DNA from: Strigamia acuminata
Lineage: Eukaryota; Arthropoda; Chilopoda; Geophilomorpha; Linotaeniidae
DNA length: 64,000 bases
Direction of reading: 5' to 3'
Assembly (NCBI GenBank): GCA_949358305.1
Contig: OX442318.1
Location: forward strand, 14,862,517-14,926,516
Position 1 is the first letter of the stretch, and each line of letters opens with the position of its first letter. The notes under the pieces were generated by a model that worked only from the letters and a program-made list of their open reading frames with translations, was not told the origin of the DNA and made no database searches. Shown here piece by piece: positions 27,388 through 41,169 of this stretch. The translations under genes and the position numbers were made by a program.

Positions 27388-28939
27388 TGTGACGGTTATA
27401 AAACCGTATAATTTCCGATTTGCCGCCAGATGGCGCTATTTGACTAAAAGCGCGCATTTTCGAATGAATTGCGAGAATTATAATTAATTGTCGGAATGAC
27501 GTGAATAAATATAAATTATTTATTAAACATGATAAAGTATTATTTACTTAAATATTGATTCTGCCGAATCAATATTATATTTTATATTTACTTGTTGAAG
27601 GGGACCAATCGGACCCTTCTGGACCCAATTCCATATTAGGTCCGAACCCCGGTCTCTATTAGGTCCGGACTAGTGATCCACGAATCCGTCGATCCAGGCA
27701 CCTGATTGGCTGTCGCCAATCTGATTGTTCTCAGGAACTATATAAGCTCTGGTTTTCTACCAGGCCCGGGCTTGATTTGAATATTGTTTGTATGTATTGT
27801 TGGTTATCGTTTGATTTCTCTCTTTCTTATCGACACATCAGGCCTCCTCAGCTCTCAATGGATATGTAGACTTACTATCTCGTTATTGCTTGTTGTAGGG
27901 CCCATCGGGGAAGGCTAACCTTGTAGACATGTTAACAACATGAAATGGCCCCGTAGTGTTAGCCAGCTGTTCTAAGGGACAGTAGGATTTCATACGGTGG
28001 CATAGTATAATGCTCATGCACGGGATTGACTAACCCGTTAAATAAATGTCAAACTATATGATCGGTGATAGTCGCATCTATCTGAGCGATTCCTCGGACG
28101 AGGGTCAGACGCTCTGCCAAGAGCGTGTGTGCGGGAGGTCCCACCCGAGCACGAAACAAACACGGACAAATGCTATTCCAGGGCGAATTGCGTATCATAG
28201 GTCCTTCCGTACTTTAGTGGTCGGTGAATGGCATATTTAAAGGCACACTACGCCGGGTTGGTAGCCCGTGAGAATTGTCCGTGAAGACATTTCGTTAAAC
28301 AATTACTCAGGTATTGGTAATCCTGGAATTGGTAAATCCATAGGAATGTTTACCCGGTGGTTGGTACCACCGATAGCGATGTAAAGCGTACAAACAAATA
28401 CTCGGCGCCTGATCACGAGATCTTGTCGTCGTAAGGCATGCTGGCGGATGGAGCCTCAACAACTCCCGCGACGGTCCTGTCGACTGTCGTGACTGTCCCC
28501 GCCCCATTAATATTTATACAACAATTCATTTGTTGTATTCCACTAATCACTTTGTATTTATTTGACCTGGAATATTCTACAGAATATTCCTTTCCATACG
28601 AAGGACTCTTCGTATTATTAGATATTCGAGCTGCGGACCAAATACGTCTCCGTAGCGTTATTTGTGACGATGCCGCAAAGTCAGCCGTACCCTTCGTGCA
28701 TCGCCCGGATCCTCAACCAGTGTAGCCGCCGCTTACACGTATCCAGAACCCCGAACCATTTGTATTCGTAGAAACAAGCAAGTAAAACCGTAAGTTTATA
28801 TCATTTCGTTGTTTTATTCATTTAGCGCACATTTCGTAGCTTATCTCGGTTAGGTTGTTGTTAGTCTTAACAACGTCTTGTTCCGACCGATTTATCTCTT
28901 AAAATGGCTAATAAATCAGCCAAAAGTAGAATCGTCACA
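27388..28939 (+). repeat. Element 2 3' LTR
   Basis: 1552 bp, same landmarks as the 5' LTR at offset 7098. AATAAA at 28910-28915 is the probable poly(A) signal. Confidence 0.95.
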
Positions 28940-28943
28940 CACT
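28940..28943. repeat. Target-site duplication of Element 2 (right copy, CACT)
   Basis: Repeats 20286-20289. Confidence 0.85.
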
Positions 28944-31900
28944 TCTGCTAATAGTTGGCGAAAACTATTGCCCATGAACACGCCTCTCCTCTCCTCTCCT
29001 CTCCTTTCCTCTGCTTTGTCTTTAGCATTTCCAATCGGTCCCGCCGTCTACTGTGGATATGTCGTTTGACTCCGTCATTTTTTCTGCAAATTTATATTTG
29101 AAACTCTTCTTAATGTTACGACATCACACCTACATTTGTTTTATTCAAGTGAGAATGTTTCAAAACATAAATTAATTACATAAAACGTTTTAAAAATATG
29201 TAATATTTCTTTAGAAATAAGAGTTGCGAATAGTAGCAGACAGCCCCATAAAATAAACGAGGGAAAACAGCGGGGTCAAATCGATTGTACAAGCACGGAC
29301 ACATTTTAGACTTTGTGAACATTACGCTAGCTAAAGCACTGAATTTGGCAAAAATGGAAGAATAAACGACGTATAAACCGTACATAAATGCAATTGATAT
29401 ACGGTATTTCTTTTACAAATATTCCTCTCTCACAGCTCACACACTCTTGTTGTTTCATTTAAGCCATCAATTATTCCACATGCATTTTACATTTTTAATA
29501 TCATTTGCGACGTCTCGTACATCACCCGCACTACTCACTAGCAACAATCGAGCTCAAATGTAGGGTACGGTAGTACCGCTAGTCTAAAATGTAAAAATGG
29601 TTTTACGCTTTAAATGTAGAAGCCGTACCATATGAAAAAGCTTTTAAATGGCCTGCGCACAGTCTAATAAGCGTAATAAATTGTTAACTAGAAATCTCGA
29701 AACAGTACTTAATAATTTCCTTTGCATTGATGAAACTGATTTCAACATTTATTTATTTATTTATTATTTTAGCAAAAAATTAAAAATAAAATCGATTTAA
29801 TACGAAGTTAAATTACAATTGCTCGTAAAATACAAAACAGCTGCAGAAGAGCCAAAAGATAAAGTGTTGACGAAGCAAAAAAAGCCATTTTAAATAATGT
29901 GCTTTTTCTCCATTTTAAAAATGTGAGGCCTTTCATATTTGACGTCACGCACCGAGAGGGGAAGAGGGGGTTCACGACTTTACGACTTTACGACGTAAGT
30001 GACGAAAAGGAGGTCGTTTTCGAAAATGTGACATCACTTTTGGAGGGAGAAACACATAGAAGAACCATTCGTCGGATTACGGATCGAACTTTTCTGCGCA
30101 ACAGATTGCAGATAGCACAACTGAAAACTCTTTTTCACGCACTGATCGGAACTTGTCGCAATCAATAACTTAAACATTTTGATTTTTGCTTACAGACTAT
30201 TATTCATAATTGTAAATTACCGATGGTTTTTTATTTTGCTGTGATTTGCACTTTTCAACAAAATCAATAAAACCATTTAAACAAAACGTTGAAAGCATTA
30301 GAAGAAATAAAAAAAAATGAAAAAAATGAAAAGAATAAAAAATGTATAGCCTACTATACTAGTATATACACTCTAGCAGTGTGAACAAAATTGACATATT
30401 GCACCTGCTTGAGATGGCCACAGTAGCGTTAAAAAAAATTGACAAGTGAATATTGCTGTCACTCACATGACAGGCTCACGCAACTGACAAACAGTGAGGG
30501 CATCTTTAAATACTTTGGCACACCGCTGTGGGAGGGGCAGACATGGCAGGGCACAACCACCACAATCGATAAATGACAGAAGCGTGTAGGGAGAGTAGGG
30601 AGAGTAGGCAGAGCTTTCGCGTGCTCAACGTGCGCGTCTGCCAAAGCATCCTAAAGTCCATCAGGGCCATATAATTAGCATCCATCTTTTATCAAGGTCA
30701 AAGCAGAAGCACCTCTACCTTTCTCCATGCGTCTGAAAGTCTGTTTCTTTGGTTTCTTGTCATGTTTTTGTTTGTGAACGAGGCCAAAGAACGGGGGTAT
30801 GAGTGAGGTGAGGTGAGGTGAGACCGAGAGCTCAACTGCAGCTGCAGTTGCGTGCATGACTTTAGCCGTCGATTGCTTGCTTGCTTGCTTGCTTGCTTGC
30901 TGGCTTGTGTTGCACTGCCCAGAGACAATTGGAAATCCATGCATAATCACTGGTACCTTCCGGAATTAATTTTTAATTAGAGATTTTACAGTTTGCACGA
31001 AATCAAACTTTTGTTCAACCAAATCACAACAACGACAAAAATAAAATAGCTTCGCTTTACAATTTATTCACTACTTTTCCGTCGAAATTTCTCATCTAAT
31101 TCCGGATTTAAACATTTCTAGACAATTGAAAATAAATTGACAAAAACTTAACACTGAGTTATGCAGGCAGGTGCAACTGAAGTATGAACTTCTTTTTTTC
31201 TTTTTTAGTAGAACCGGTTTTTTTCTTTTTTCTTTTTTCTTTTTTTCTTTTTAAAATATTTTTTTCGTTGTTATTTTAACTACCTGCAGGCAATTTGCAA
31301 GCGCACGCAAACCGCGCACTCTTTAGGCAATAAAGTGCAAAGGCCTCGACACCGCTCTGATGACAATGAATTAATACAGTGCAACACATTCCTTTAAAAA
31401 TTCAGAAAAAATAACAGAAAATTTCATAGCAAACCTTTCGGTATTTCAGGAAACGAAAGCATTTTGCTCAAAAATTGTTGAAATATTTTTTAGACATCGT
31501 ACAAGTTTTTCTGAAATTTAACAAACAACAATTTATTTTAATCAAAACATTTTGGAACAAACTTTTCATTGAAAAAGATCTTCTTTTTTTTTAGAAAAGA
31601 AATAGGTAGACGCAGACAAGTATTTTTTCTCAACGAAGCAAAGAAAGAAAAAAGGAAACACGAAATCAATAAGTGTGAAGTATTTATTTCTAAAATCAAA
31701 TTAGTTGATGTAATAACTCGTGTGTTGGTACATAATTCTAAGTTTGAACGGAGAAAGTGTAGCTAGCACTAATGGTTTGATGCTTTAAGTCATACATATA
31801 TGCAACTCACCTGAAATGTGCTGCACATTTCAAATGGATTCGTCCACCTTTCACTGATACAGAATGGTTTGATTTTCTGTCTCCCTCCATTTTTAGTATT

Positions 31901-34900
31901 GAGAAAAAATGTAAATGTCCTTTTTGCATGTGCATTCTCTCTTACGAATAAAAGCACAAAAACATTTTCCATTGAAGTTGACAATAATATGGCTTCAAAC
32001 ACATAATGGAGTTGAAAAAAAATTTAAAAACTTCTACAAAAACTCATAACAAAAAAGTTTGTGATCATTGGTTCAGATATCAACTGAACACAAAAAGTAA
32101 GTTAATAGAAAAAAAGAAAATTACAAGCACGGACTGGGGCTGAGGTGAGGAGAGGAGAAAGCTCTGCTTATACAGTATTTCATCAAACTCAAATTTTCAA
32201 ATTTTCAACACACACTGGATTTTTACTACAAAATCATTGAAATATTTTTCGCAGCAAAATAAAATTTAAAAAAATGTAAACTTTGTTTATTTTAAAATAC
32301 CGTACCGTATCTGCCGTTCGATGTTATTTCTACCTTTCGGGTAGCTCGGAATTTGCTTCCTCTATTCCTTACGATGTTCTCAAAATGCAATTTCGAATTT
32401 AAATTATGTTAAATTTATTTATAATATGAATCTAGATTATCTCGGGAAAAACCTGATGTGTTGTTTATACATTTAATTCTTAAAGTTGACTGGAGATGGA
32501 GAGTTACTGTAGCTTCTTTAAAGTCAACATGTAAGAAATTATTTTCACAACAAAAGCAAGGATACACAACTCACTGTTTCAAACCTCGTGTGTACAGTGT
32601 GCACATTACAAATGGGCAGATAGAGAAAACTGCATCAGTTACCATGGAAACTTGTAAATCTTTAATCACCTGAAGATATGATAGAATCCAAATCTCAGAT
32701 CCGATATCCGACCCAGCCAGCACCTGCACTCGCATCATGTATTTGTATACGTACAATTTTCTTTTTCTTTTCTTTCTCCCCTCCTGACTGCTGTTACTAC
32801 AAGTACTATAGCAAACTTTCATCATTGTTGATAAAATTAGAAAAGCAAAAGTCCATTATTCTAAGTGATTTTACTGTATGATCTAATTACAGAGCAAAAC
32901 CACTCGCTAAATTCAAACGTTAACATACTGCAACAGCGATTTCACCCTAACTTTATAACTGCATTAATCAAATTTGCAGCCAAATATGAATCTGGGAATT
33001 AGTTAAATCAATTATTCCGCAAATTTCATCAATTAATTAACAATTTGGCTTAGTAATTAATTCCACCCATCTTCACTTAACATTCAAGGAAATTTACTCA
33101 ATCACTGTACGGTACAAAAAAATGTTTACGTTAATTTTATTCTTTCTCAATTCTATAAAAATCTCTCGTTAATACTAATTAATAGGAAAATAAAATCTGT
33201 CAGGCTGCCAAACTGTTTAGCATTATATTATAAAATGATTAAAACAGATTTGTTTATTACTTGATCATTACTACATCCTTCGTCGTAGGATAATTAAGTG
33301 AGCCAGAGCACATGCATCCATCCATCCAGCCAGCCAGTCAGTCTCAAATTTCAATTTCCAATATCGCACGCGCATCGCGAATAATTTTATTTATCAAAGT
33401 CTCCAACCAGTAGCGTTTTCTCAAATCAACTCCCACGACTATACGCTATAAAATCATAATAAATAAGAAGAACCCACAACTAAATCACAGTCATGAGCGT
33501 TACTGAATTACCAGAACCGCCATAAAAGAAGGCGAATGGTTTGCCAGTATAAGCATCGAAAAAGGCGTCTTGTGGCGCGACAGGTGTGCATTGACCTCGT
33601 GAGGTCAGCCATGCGTGGGGGCGGCACGCGGGCACCACTCGCTCGCAAAATCCACAGCCACCTGCCCGTGGATGAAATGAAACAAGGACGTGAACAAGGC
33701 CGAACAACATCCTTTGTACATGTAGATCCACTACACGCGTGCATTTATCGAATAGTTTCAACATTTCGGAGGATTTTTCGCGCGTGTTGTAATTGAGGGA
33801 ACATTTTTAATATCACTTAGGAACTAACACGACTTTATTATGAAAAGCGAGTGCCATATGGTGGCGATTGGCAAACTCAATTCCTACACGTTTTATTATT
33901 TCAAGCACACGTAATTCTGTGAATAAAACAATTCTTCGAGCTTTATCCCAAGAAAGCTATTAACACCATTCTTTCTTTTTTCTTTTTTTTTTTTTCTCGT
34001 TCTGCTCCTTTTTTCGTTTCTCTGTTTGATTAATGATCGTCAGTAAGTAATAAATGAAATGGGATAGGGATGGGGTGGGATGGGATGGGATGATGTTCGG
34101 ATAAAAAGCGGATGTTCTCTCAATGTTTTCCGGTCTTGCGACACGTAGCGCCATCTCTGAACAGATTAACCTGCAACAAGGAAATTTTAGTACATTTCAC
34201 GTTTCCCCAACTTGATTTTAACTCGGTGTCATCGGGCATCGGGAGGTTTCACGAAAACATGTACAAAATCTTAGGAAGCTGGAACCATCATATAGTTGGA
34301 CCAGTTTTAATACGCATAAATCAGAGTTCTACGGAATCGCAGATAAAACTCGCAATTCGTTATCTGTAAAGTAAAGTACGAAGACTACAAACTGAATGAA
34401 CGCGACACCATTTATCGTCCATGAATGTCATACATTTTGAATTACGACGTGCGAGTTAGCTATTTCCTCAATCTTATTGCTTGATACGATTTAGAAAGAG
34501 ATCTTTTTCTTTTTTAAATCCTTTTACTGCATTTCAATTGTAGAGCAAACAACAATCAAACAATAAACCTAAACACGAATAAAATACGATAACCCTAACG
34601 CCAAAAGTGAACGTTCACGCCTATTCATTTATAATTAAAAATGTACAAATATTCTTTTTATCAAAGAAATTCGGAATTTTAAATCAACGAATGGCCAAAT
34701 AAACTTACCGGTACCGTAGCTATAAAAAAAAAATAAGTGCCGTTGGAAGATTATAAACGGTGCGATGGCTTATTGTTCCTACAAATGCCGGTCGAGACGA
34801 AATACATTTACAAATTATTTTCAACGATGTTTTATTTTAATATTTTATTATTTTATTATTTTATTATTTTTAATTTTGTGCTGCTTAAATCAGAAAGAAA

Positions 34901-34959
34901 ATAACGAAGACAAATAGAAATAAAAATAATTATGGTTGGAAAACAGCCGTAGTAAGTCG
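28944..34959. other. Non-coding interval with simple repeats
   Basis: Simple repeats: CTCCT (about 28982-29006), TTGC (about 30875-30900), a T/C-rich tract (31190-31265), CCAT/CCAG (33314-33335), GGGAT (34062-34092) and TTATT (34835-34872). A GC-richer patch at 33530-33700 contains TGACCTCGTGAGGTCA (33592-33607). A frame at 29899-30168 is open but unrecognised. No gene is supported. Confidence 0.4.
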
Positions 34960-34960
34960 A

Positions 34961-35201
34961 ACAGTCGCAGGTGGCGCCACCGTCGAATTTTCACTCTCGG
35001 CCTAGGCGAAGCTTCTTCCAGTCTAGCGTTGCTTCGAAAGCTGGCATCGCGCTTCCCGGTTTGTTCAGTGTGTGTTGATCGAGTTTGACGAGGATTGCGA
35101 GCTCAAATCACCACATTCGAACGGTTTAGGCGCTCATTGCTTACTCTACATCGAATCGGACACGGTTGGCGTCGTTTTCCCACTTGGCGAGTCGAGGTAA
35201 G
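34961..35201 (+). promoter_or_regulatory. Candidate host promoter and first exon
   Basis: This patch is clearly richer in G+C and CpG than its surroundings. It contains a CTCF-like core CAGGTGGCGCC (34968-34978), an initiator-like TTCAGTG (A at 35067), and a perfect splice donor GAG|GTAAGT at 35196/35197. Read together, 35067-35196 would be a short non-coding first exon on the plus strand, and the following tens of kilobases without coding sequence would fit a long first intron. No TATA box is seen. No transcript evidence is available. Confidence 0.35.
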
Positions 35202-36350
35202 TGATCGTCCCTCACTTTTCTCTCACGGGGTCTCTTAACTGCGGGCCATGCCATGCCATGCCAGATTGCCCCGCGTGGCCGTCTAGCAAAGCGAGCGAAA
35301 GCGAGCGAAAGCGACTGTCTGCTCCGCTCCACTCCGCTCTGCTCTGCTTTTCCTGACACAAAACTATTTCAGCTCGTGCGTGCTGTGTGTGTGGCAGCGA
35401 ATTTTTAAAGCGATGACCGCTTGTTTGTTTGTTTATTCTGGAATATTTGTTCTCGCCATCGATTTTTAGCCTTATATGTTTACCACGATTTTTTTAGCCT
35501 ATTTTTTTTTAAAGAATTTAAATTTAAATGATTGTCTCGTGTTTTGTTGATTTCTTTTATATTTTTAAACGTCAAGCAAGCTGGGTGAATGATAAAGGTT
35601 TAACCACGTGGAAAAATGGTGTGGTTTTGGTTTAGTTTATCTCGGTGAATGTGGTAGGCTGCGGAAGAGTTAAAATTGCAGGGTATCAACTGAAAATTGG
35701 CGAATTGATCAACCGTCTGCAATGAAGTTTGATTACGAGAAACGTGAATTTATTTTTATCCTCTAATCTTAACGTGTCTGTGACAGCAGAATTCCAAGAA
35801 GGAAAAAAATGAAATGAAATGGAATGGAAAAAATGATATGTTCAGGTGACTATTTTAGTTGGAATGAAATGAAATTAAAATTAAATTGAATGAACATGAT
35901 TTATTTTATTTAGCAATCCATGTTGTATTTGTGCTACGGTATAAATTAAATTAAGCTTACTTGTTAGATGGTGAAACATTGAAACGTGCATTTGAAATGA
36001 TTCCTACTTGTATTGCTATTGATTATGAATCTTGGTTTGTGGTCAAAATGTGAATTGGATTTAGGTTCAATAATTTCCTTCATTTATGTGCTTTGCATTT
36101 TTAATTTCCGAATAACACAGTCGTTCGTCGAGGTGAGGAGTTAGAGTTTATTGCACACAACTGACAACTATCGATGTTTGTGGTAAGTGGTGACTGGTAA
36201 TAAGGATCGTAATGCGAGTCTGTCAAATGGGGGGCCGTTAATAAGATAATGCAATTTATTTTCGGAAAAATCAAAAAAATAAAAAAAAAAATAAAAATAA
36301 TAAAAATAAACTGAGAGTGGACGCACCTGCAGCTTTCAGCAATAGTGAGT

Positions 36351-36386
<36 letters not shown>

Positions 36387-36703
36387 TATGATCGATAGGC
36401 AGTTAGCAGCAATTCTTTGATGAACAACAAATGGTTTCTCGAGACAGCTCCGACTGACTCCATTACGGTTTATCATACGGCATTAAGCGATTGCAAATTG
36501 TTGTGATATAATATAATGGAATGGAATGGAATAGTTTTAATCCAAAGCCCAATGCGAGTTAGCGATAGACTCGTTGCGAGCGTTATTACGGTGCAGTTTG
36601 CTTCCCATATCTCGTCATTAGGCTGCAGTTTACTGATTGAGAAACAGAACATTGAATTAATGATGTAGATTACAAAGCGCTTTGTCCGTGCGCCTGGGAT
36701 GAG

Positions 36704-36737
<34 letters not shown>

Positions 36738-39700
36738 TGCTTTGCATGATGGCCTCGCCTCGCAAATATTCGATTGGGTTCAAATTGACTCACTCGCTTG
36801 ATTTCTAAATGTTGGCCATCACTTCAAGTGTAATTACTAATTAGTAATGAGCAAAGAAGAAAAGAAAAAAAAGGCACATTATTTCCATTTTAAATCAAAA
36901 CAGCCAAAAAGTTTGCAATTAATTCACGTTACGATACATGTTATTCAGTATCATTTACTTGACTGTAGAAACTGTAGAAACTAAACTAGTAAATTGTATT
37001 CAAATCTTAAATCCTAACACAGTGAAATGTAACTCCCCGAGGGAATGGAAAAGGCAGGTGTTCCATGGAGTAGAAACAAAGTTAGAAATTCGAGTTTTTT
37101 TTTATTATTTCTTTTTCTTCTTTTTTTTTTTTAATTTGATTTTTTTGTGCAACAGCCATTTGGAATGATTATGATAAGGTGACCTTAAGACGGGTTGCGT
37201 GTGCTGCAGAAAACTCCTGCAGGGGATTTGTTGGAATGGATTTGTACTTTGTAGGCCTGGACGAGACGACTCGGTCTGTTCACCTGCCTACTTGACAACT
37301 TACTGTGGGAAATATGCGACCTCATTTAACCAAGTAGCAAAACTAATTTCATTTAGCATCTGTTAAGGCGATTGCATGCAAACTTTCATTCGCAAAACAC
37401 TGACATTTTCCATTCCGTTACACTTTTCGCCTTTTCTCAGCTGCTTTTCTCTGCTTTTCTTTTCTTTTCTCTGCTCTGCTCTGCTCTGCTCTGTAATGTT
37501 TAGCTGGAAAATGGAAAATGGATACAATCCAATTTATGTGATTCTTCTTTTTAAAAATTAATTGCGTTTTACATTCAATTGAATAACGCTATTTCTTTAA
37601 TTATTCATTCTTGTTTGTTGTTCACAGTTATTTGTCATATGATTTGCATCGTGTGTCACATTCATTACAGATTAGAGCCCCTCGGTGTGCGCGCGAATAC
37701 AATTCTACTCAGTTTCCTAGAGGAAATATTTATTGTTATTGAAATTCTGATTACAGTCAATGAGTCAATGGTATTATTTAATATCGAATATGATTACCGT
37801 ATACTGAAATGTAATTATTTATTTTTTTTAAATTATTTAAATTTTTTAATTTGATGGAGAGCCGAATTTTTGGTTCATTTCTAGTGACAATTCTGATTCC
37901 AAAATGGCTCAAACATTTGCTTCGAACTCGTAACTTGACTCAAGAGTTGGAAACAAATCTGGCCGCAGAAAAAGTCGTTTTCCATCAAATAAAAAAATGA
38001 ACATTCCACCAACTCAAAGCCAAGCCAGAGAAAAAAAAATTAATTTCTAAGCGCAGAAAATTCTGCGAATAAAACAAATAATTGTTTTCTTAAAAAAATA
38101 AAAAAAATAAAAAAAAATAAAAAAAATAAAAGAAAATAAAAGAAAATAAAAGAAAATATAAGAAAATAAAGAAAATAAAGAAATGTTAGGTTTTTGAATG
38201 TAAAAAAGAAAGTTGAGCTAGACTTATTAGGCTAATAGTAATTAATTTGTAAGACTGGCAGCAAGCAATCAGGCTGTTAGGACATTCCGTAACACAAGCT
38301 TGAAGGAGTCGTGCACACGCAAAACAGGAGTTTGTTAGCAAACAAACAGATTTTTAGCGATAAGGTTAATCGATTGCTGCTGACTTGTGAGTAAGCTCGA
38401 GTCCTTTTCCTTACCACCATTTTTCACTAGTTTTTCACTAGTTTTTCACTAGTAGAATAAACCGGCGTGATTCGGTGCTGGGTGCATAAAAAATTGAGTG
38501 TCGTTTGAACGGAACTTTTAAAATTTCAATGGAAGCTAGGCTTTGTCAATTTAAGTTTGGTTTAAATAAACTCAAACCCCATGTGAGATGTGACGAAATT
38601 TGTTGGGTTGTTGTCTCTCATTGTCACCGCAAACCCAACTGGGACAGTTAATGCTACTTGAATAACCGCCGTTATAAAGTTGAAATGCACACACGAGCTT
38701 ACGAACTTGCGTTGCATGGTTAAACTTGAACGCCAACGCATTCATATATCAACACTCAATTACGAATTATGACAATTCGATGATATTGCCTTAGCATCTA
38801 GTATTTTTGTAATATATCAGCTTTAAGCGGGTTGATTTGTAGACAAATTTCCTCGTATGAGGTTAGGAATTAAATTCACTTCGGAATAAATAAATAAAAG
38901 AAATAAAAAAATAAAAAAATAAAAAATGGGAATATTTGAAACCAGTTTTTGCTGGATCAATAATTTTATTTCTTGCAGAATACCTCCAACCACATTTAAG
39001 GTGAAATAATAGGCCTCTACTTCCTCGTGAGATGATTCGTCTCGATATGAAAATATTTATTTGCGCCGTACTCAACGAGGACTGTATAAACGGCCTTCTA
39101 ATTTAATTTTCGTATTCGTGACTACATTATTTTATTTGCCTCCCTCGTTTCGTGATAGACAAAAATTAATTTCAGTCATCTCATGTCACAAGAGTTGATT
39201 ATAAATATCTATATCGATGCAACACGCCAAATCCGCACCTGAAATGAAACGAAAGCCACCGACTTTTGCCAATTTGTGGTTTCTCAGCGGCGACAAAACT
39301 GTCAACATAAAATCGACTTTACTTTAATCCCGCTCGCTCTTCACCGTCTTAGCTTTTTCAAATCTTTCTAATCCAAAAGAACGAACGCAGAGCAAACTTA
39401 AGTTAGTTAAATTCGCCTGCCTCTTTCTGCCTCTGCTAGTGCTAGCCCACGTCAGATAATTTGTCATTTCCGGAGACCTTGAGTTTGACCTTTGATCAGC
39501 AGCTGCTCGCTGCTCGCTGCTCCTATTATAACTTGTTTGCACTATTTGCACCAGCTCCAAGGCGCTAGCGAGCTAGGCAGATGCAGCAACGCCCTGCTTT
39601 GGCGTTTCAACGAAGCTTAAGCTAGCAGAATGAAGTTCGCAGTGAAGCAAGCTTGTTTGAAATTTTCTTTCTTTTTTCCTTTCTTTCTTTCTTTTTCAAA

Positions 39701-41136
39701 CGCCGGATGATGACAAAGTGGATTTTGCCAAAGCTGCACCTGCACCGCAATTGAATTTTAAGTTTTAAAAAAGTGGCTAAGTCGGAAAGTAATAGCTGCT
39801 TGCTCGTGACTTGGAACGAAAGGGGTTAGAAGGTCTAGTGAAAGTGAGGAAGCGGCTTTTTCGAGGAGGACGTTCCGTTATGGCCGCATGCACGCCTTGT
39901 ATGGGGGCTGGGGCTGGGGCTGCCTTTTCTATCCTGTCACGATTTGCTCTTCCTGATTCCACCACACAAAATACTAGTAGTGTGGGAATTTTATTCTATT
40001 CTCTTTTTTTTTTAACTTTTCTTTTTATTTCCCCCACTCATCACTGCATGATGGATCTGGATCAAATGTGAGGCAGGTGCCACATGCTTTATTAAAAAAA
40101 CACAGTATAATTTATGGTTGCTTTTTTTTATTGGCTGCTTAATAATTTAGAATCTCAGCTTTATAGATCTCCACGATGTGTGCACTAGTGTGTGTATGTG
40201 TGTGTGTGTGTGTACGTATACTATTATTTTATCTGCCAAAGATTATCGCAAAACGTTTCCAATCAAAAGTTTGCAAGTTAAATAAACGAAACACTGAGCT
40301 GCTAATGGGGGATGGATGCTTTTATTTTTAGATGTACAAAAGCAATAAATTCAATTAAACAGAACAATAGTACAAAATTTTGTTAATTCAGATTCGGATC
40401 GAATTAATAGCAAATTTACAAACGAGTGAGTATTTCTGAATGAATTTCTTAGTTACGGAGTATTTATTATTTTGGAATTGTATGTCGCAACTCAGTGGGG
40501 AGTGCAAAGAACAGATGTAAAGCTAAGAAGCAGCTTATAGCTCGGTAAAAGGATTAGTTTTCGTTGATTGCGTTTGCGGGAAGTGTCACCAATAGGCTAG
40601 TGCCAGACTCTTTAGTTTGATCGTGGCTGTGGCTGTGGCAAGTCGGGTATAGTGCACATTTCTCGTTAATGGAATCGGGAAATGGCAACGTCTAACTGAT
40701 TTTGCAACACAAAGTGCAAAATGATGCAATTCCACTTGTCAATTCCTTCAAATAGCAACCCTCCTATTGAATTGAAATTGATAAAAGCATGAGTATACAA
40801 TTTTCGTGCAATTTGAAATGGTGAAGGGAAGTGAAGTGAAGTAGTCTTAACATACAACATAGCAACGTACAGTACATCTGTACATTGTTGTTGATCCGAA
40901 ATTGTAATAAGTTCAAATTTAAATTCAAATAACTTAGGTGGCTACATTTTAAATGTTGTTTTTCATCTCTCAATCAGGTTGCGAACAACAGAAACATTTC
41001 AACTTTGATTTACATTGATCTAAGCGAAGAAAACACAATCTATTCTTACTTGTACTTGTAAGGTTAATTGGCACAGGTTACTGTGGATTTTTCAAAGTGA
41101 GATGTCGATCTGATTAGAAGAAACCTGCCTGCCTGC

Positions 41137-41169
<33 letters not shown>

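Larger units (their letters stand above)
20290..28939 (+). mobile_element. Element 2: Gag-only, non-autonomous LTR retrotransposon (8.65 kb)
   Basis: LTRs of 1552 bp (20290-21841 and 27388-28939, constant offset 7098) with TGTGAC...GTCACA ends, a 4-bp CACT duplication and a tRNA-Gln primer site. The only substantial ORF is a short Gag without a zinc knuckle. There is no protease, reverse transcriptase, RNase H or integrase anywhere inside. Most of the 5.5-kb interior is non-coding and built from diverged repeats. The LTRs look the same in every stretch I compared, so it moved recently, necessarily with enzymes supplied in trans. It resembles the plant class called TR-GAG (terminal-repeat retrotransposons with a GAG domain). 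Confidence 0.92.

Noticed and set aside
33480-33796. Overlapping minus and plus ORFs in a GC-rich patch as a host exon
   Set aside because: Three frames are open at once because of base composition; no splice signals or motifs decide between them.
38092-38180. A-rich AAATAA stretch as a LINE or SINE poly(A) tail
   Set aside because: No retroposon body or target duplication could be found next to it; treated as a simple repeat.
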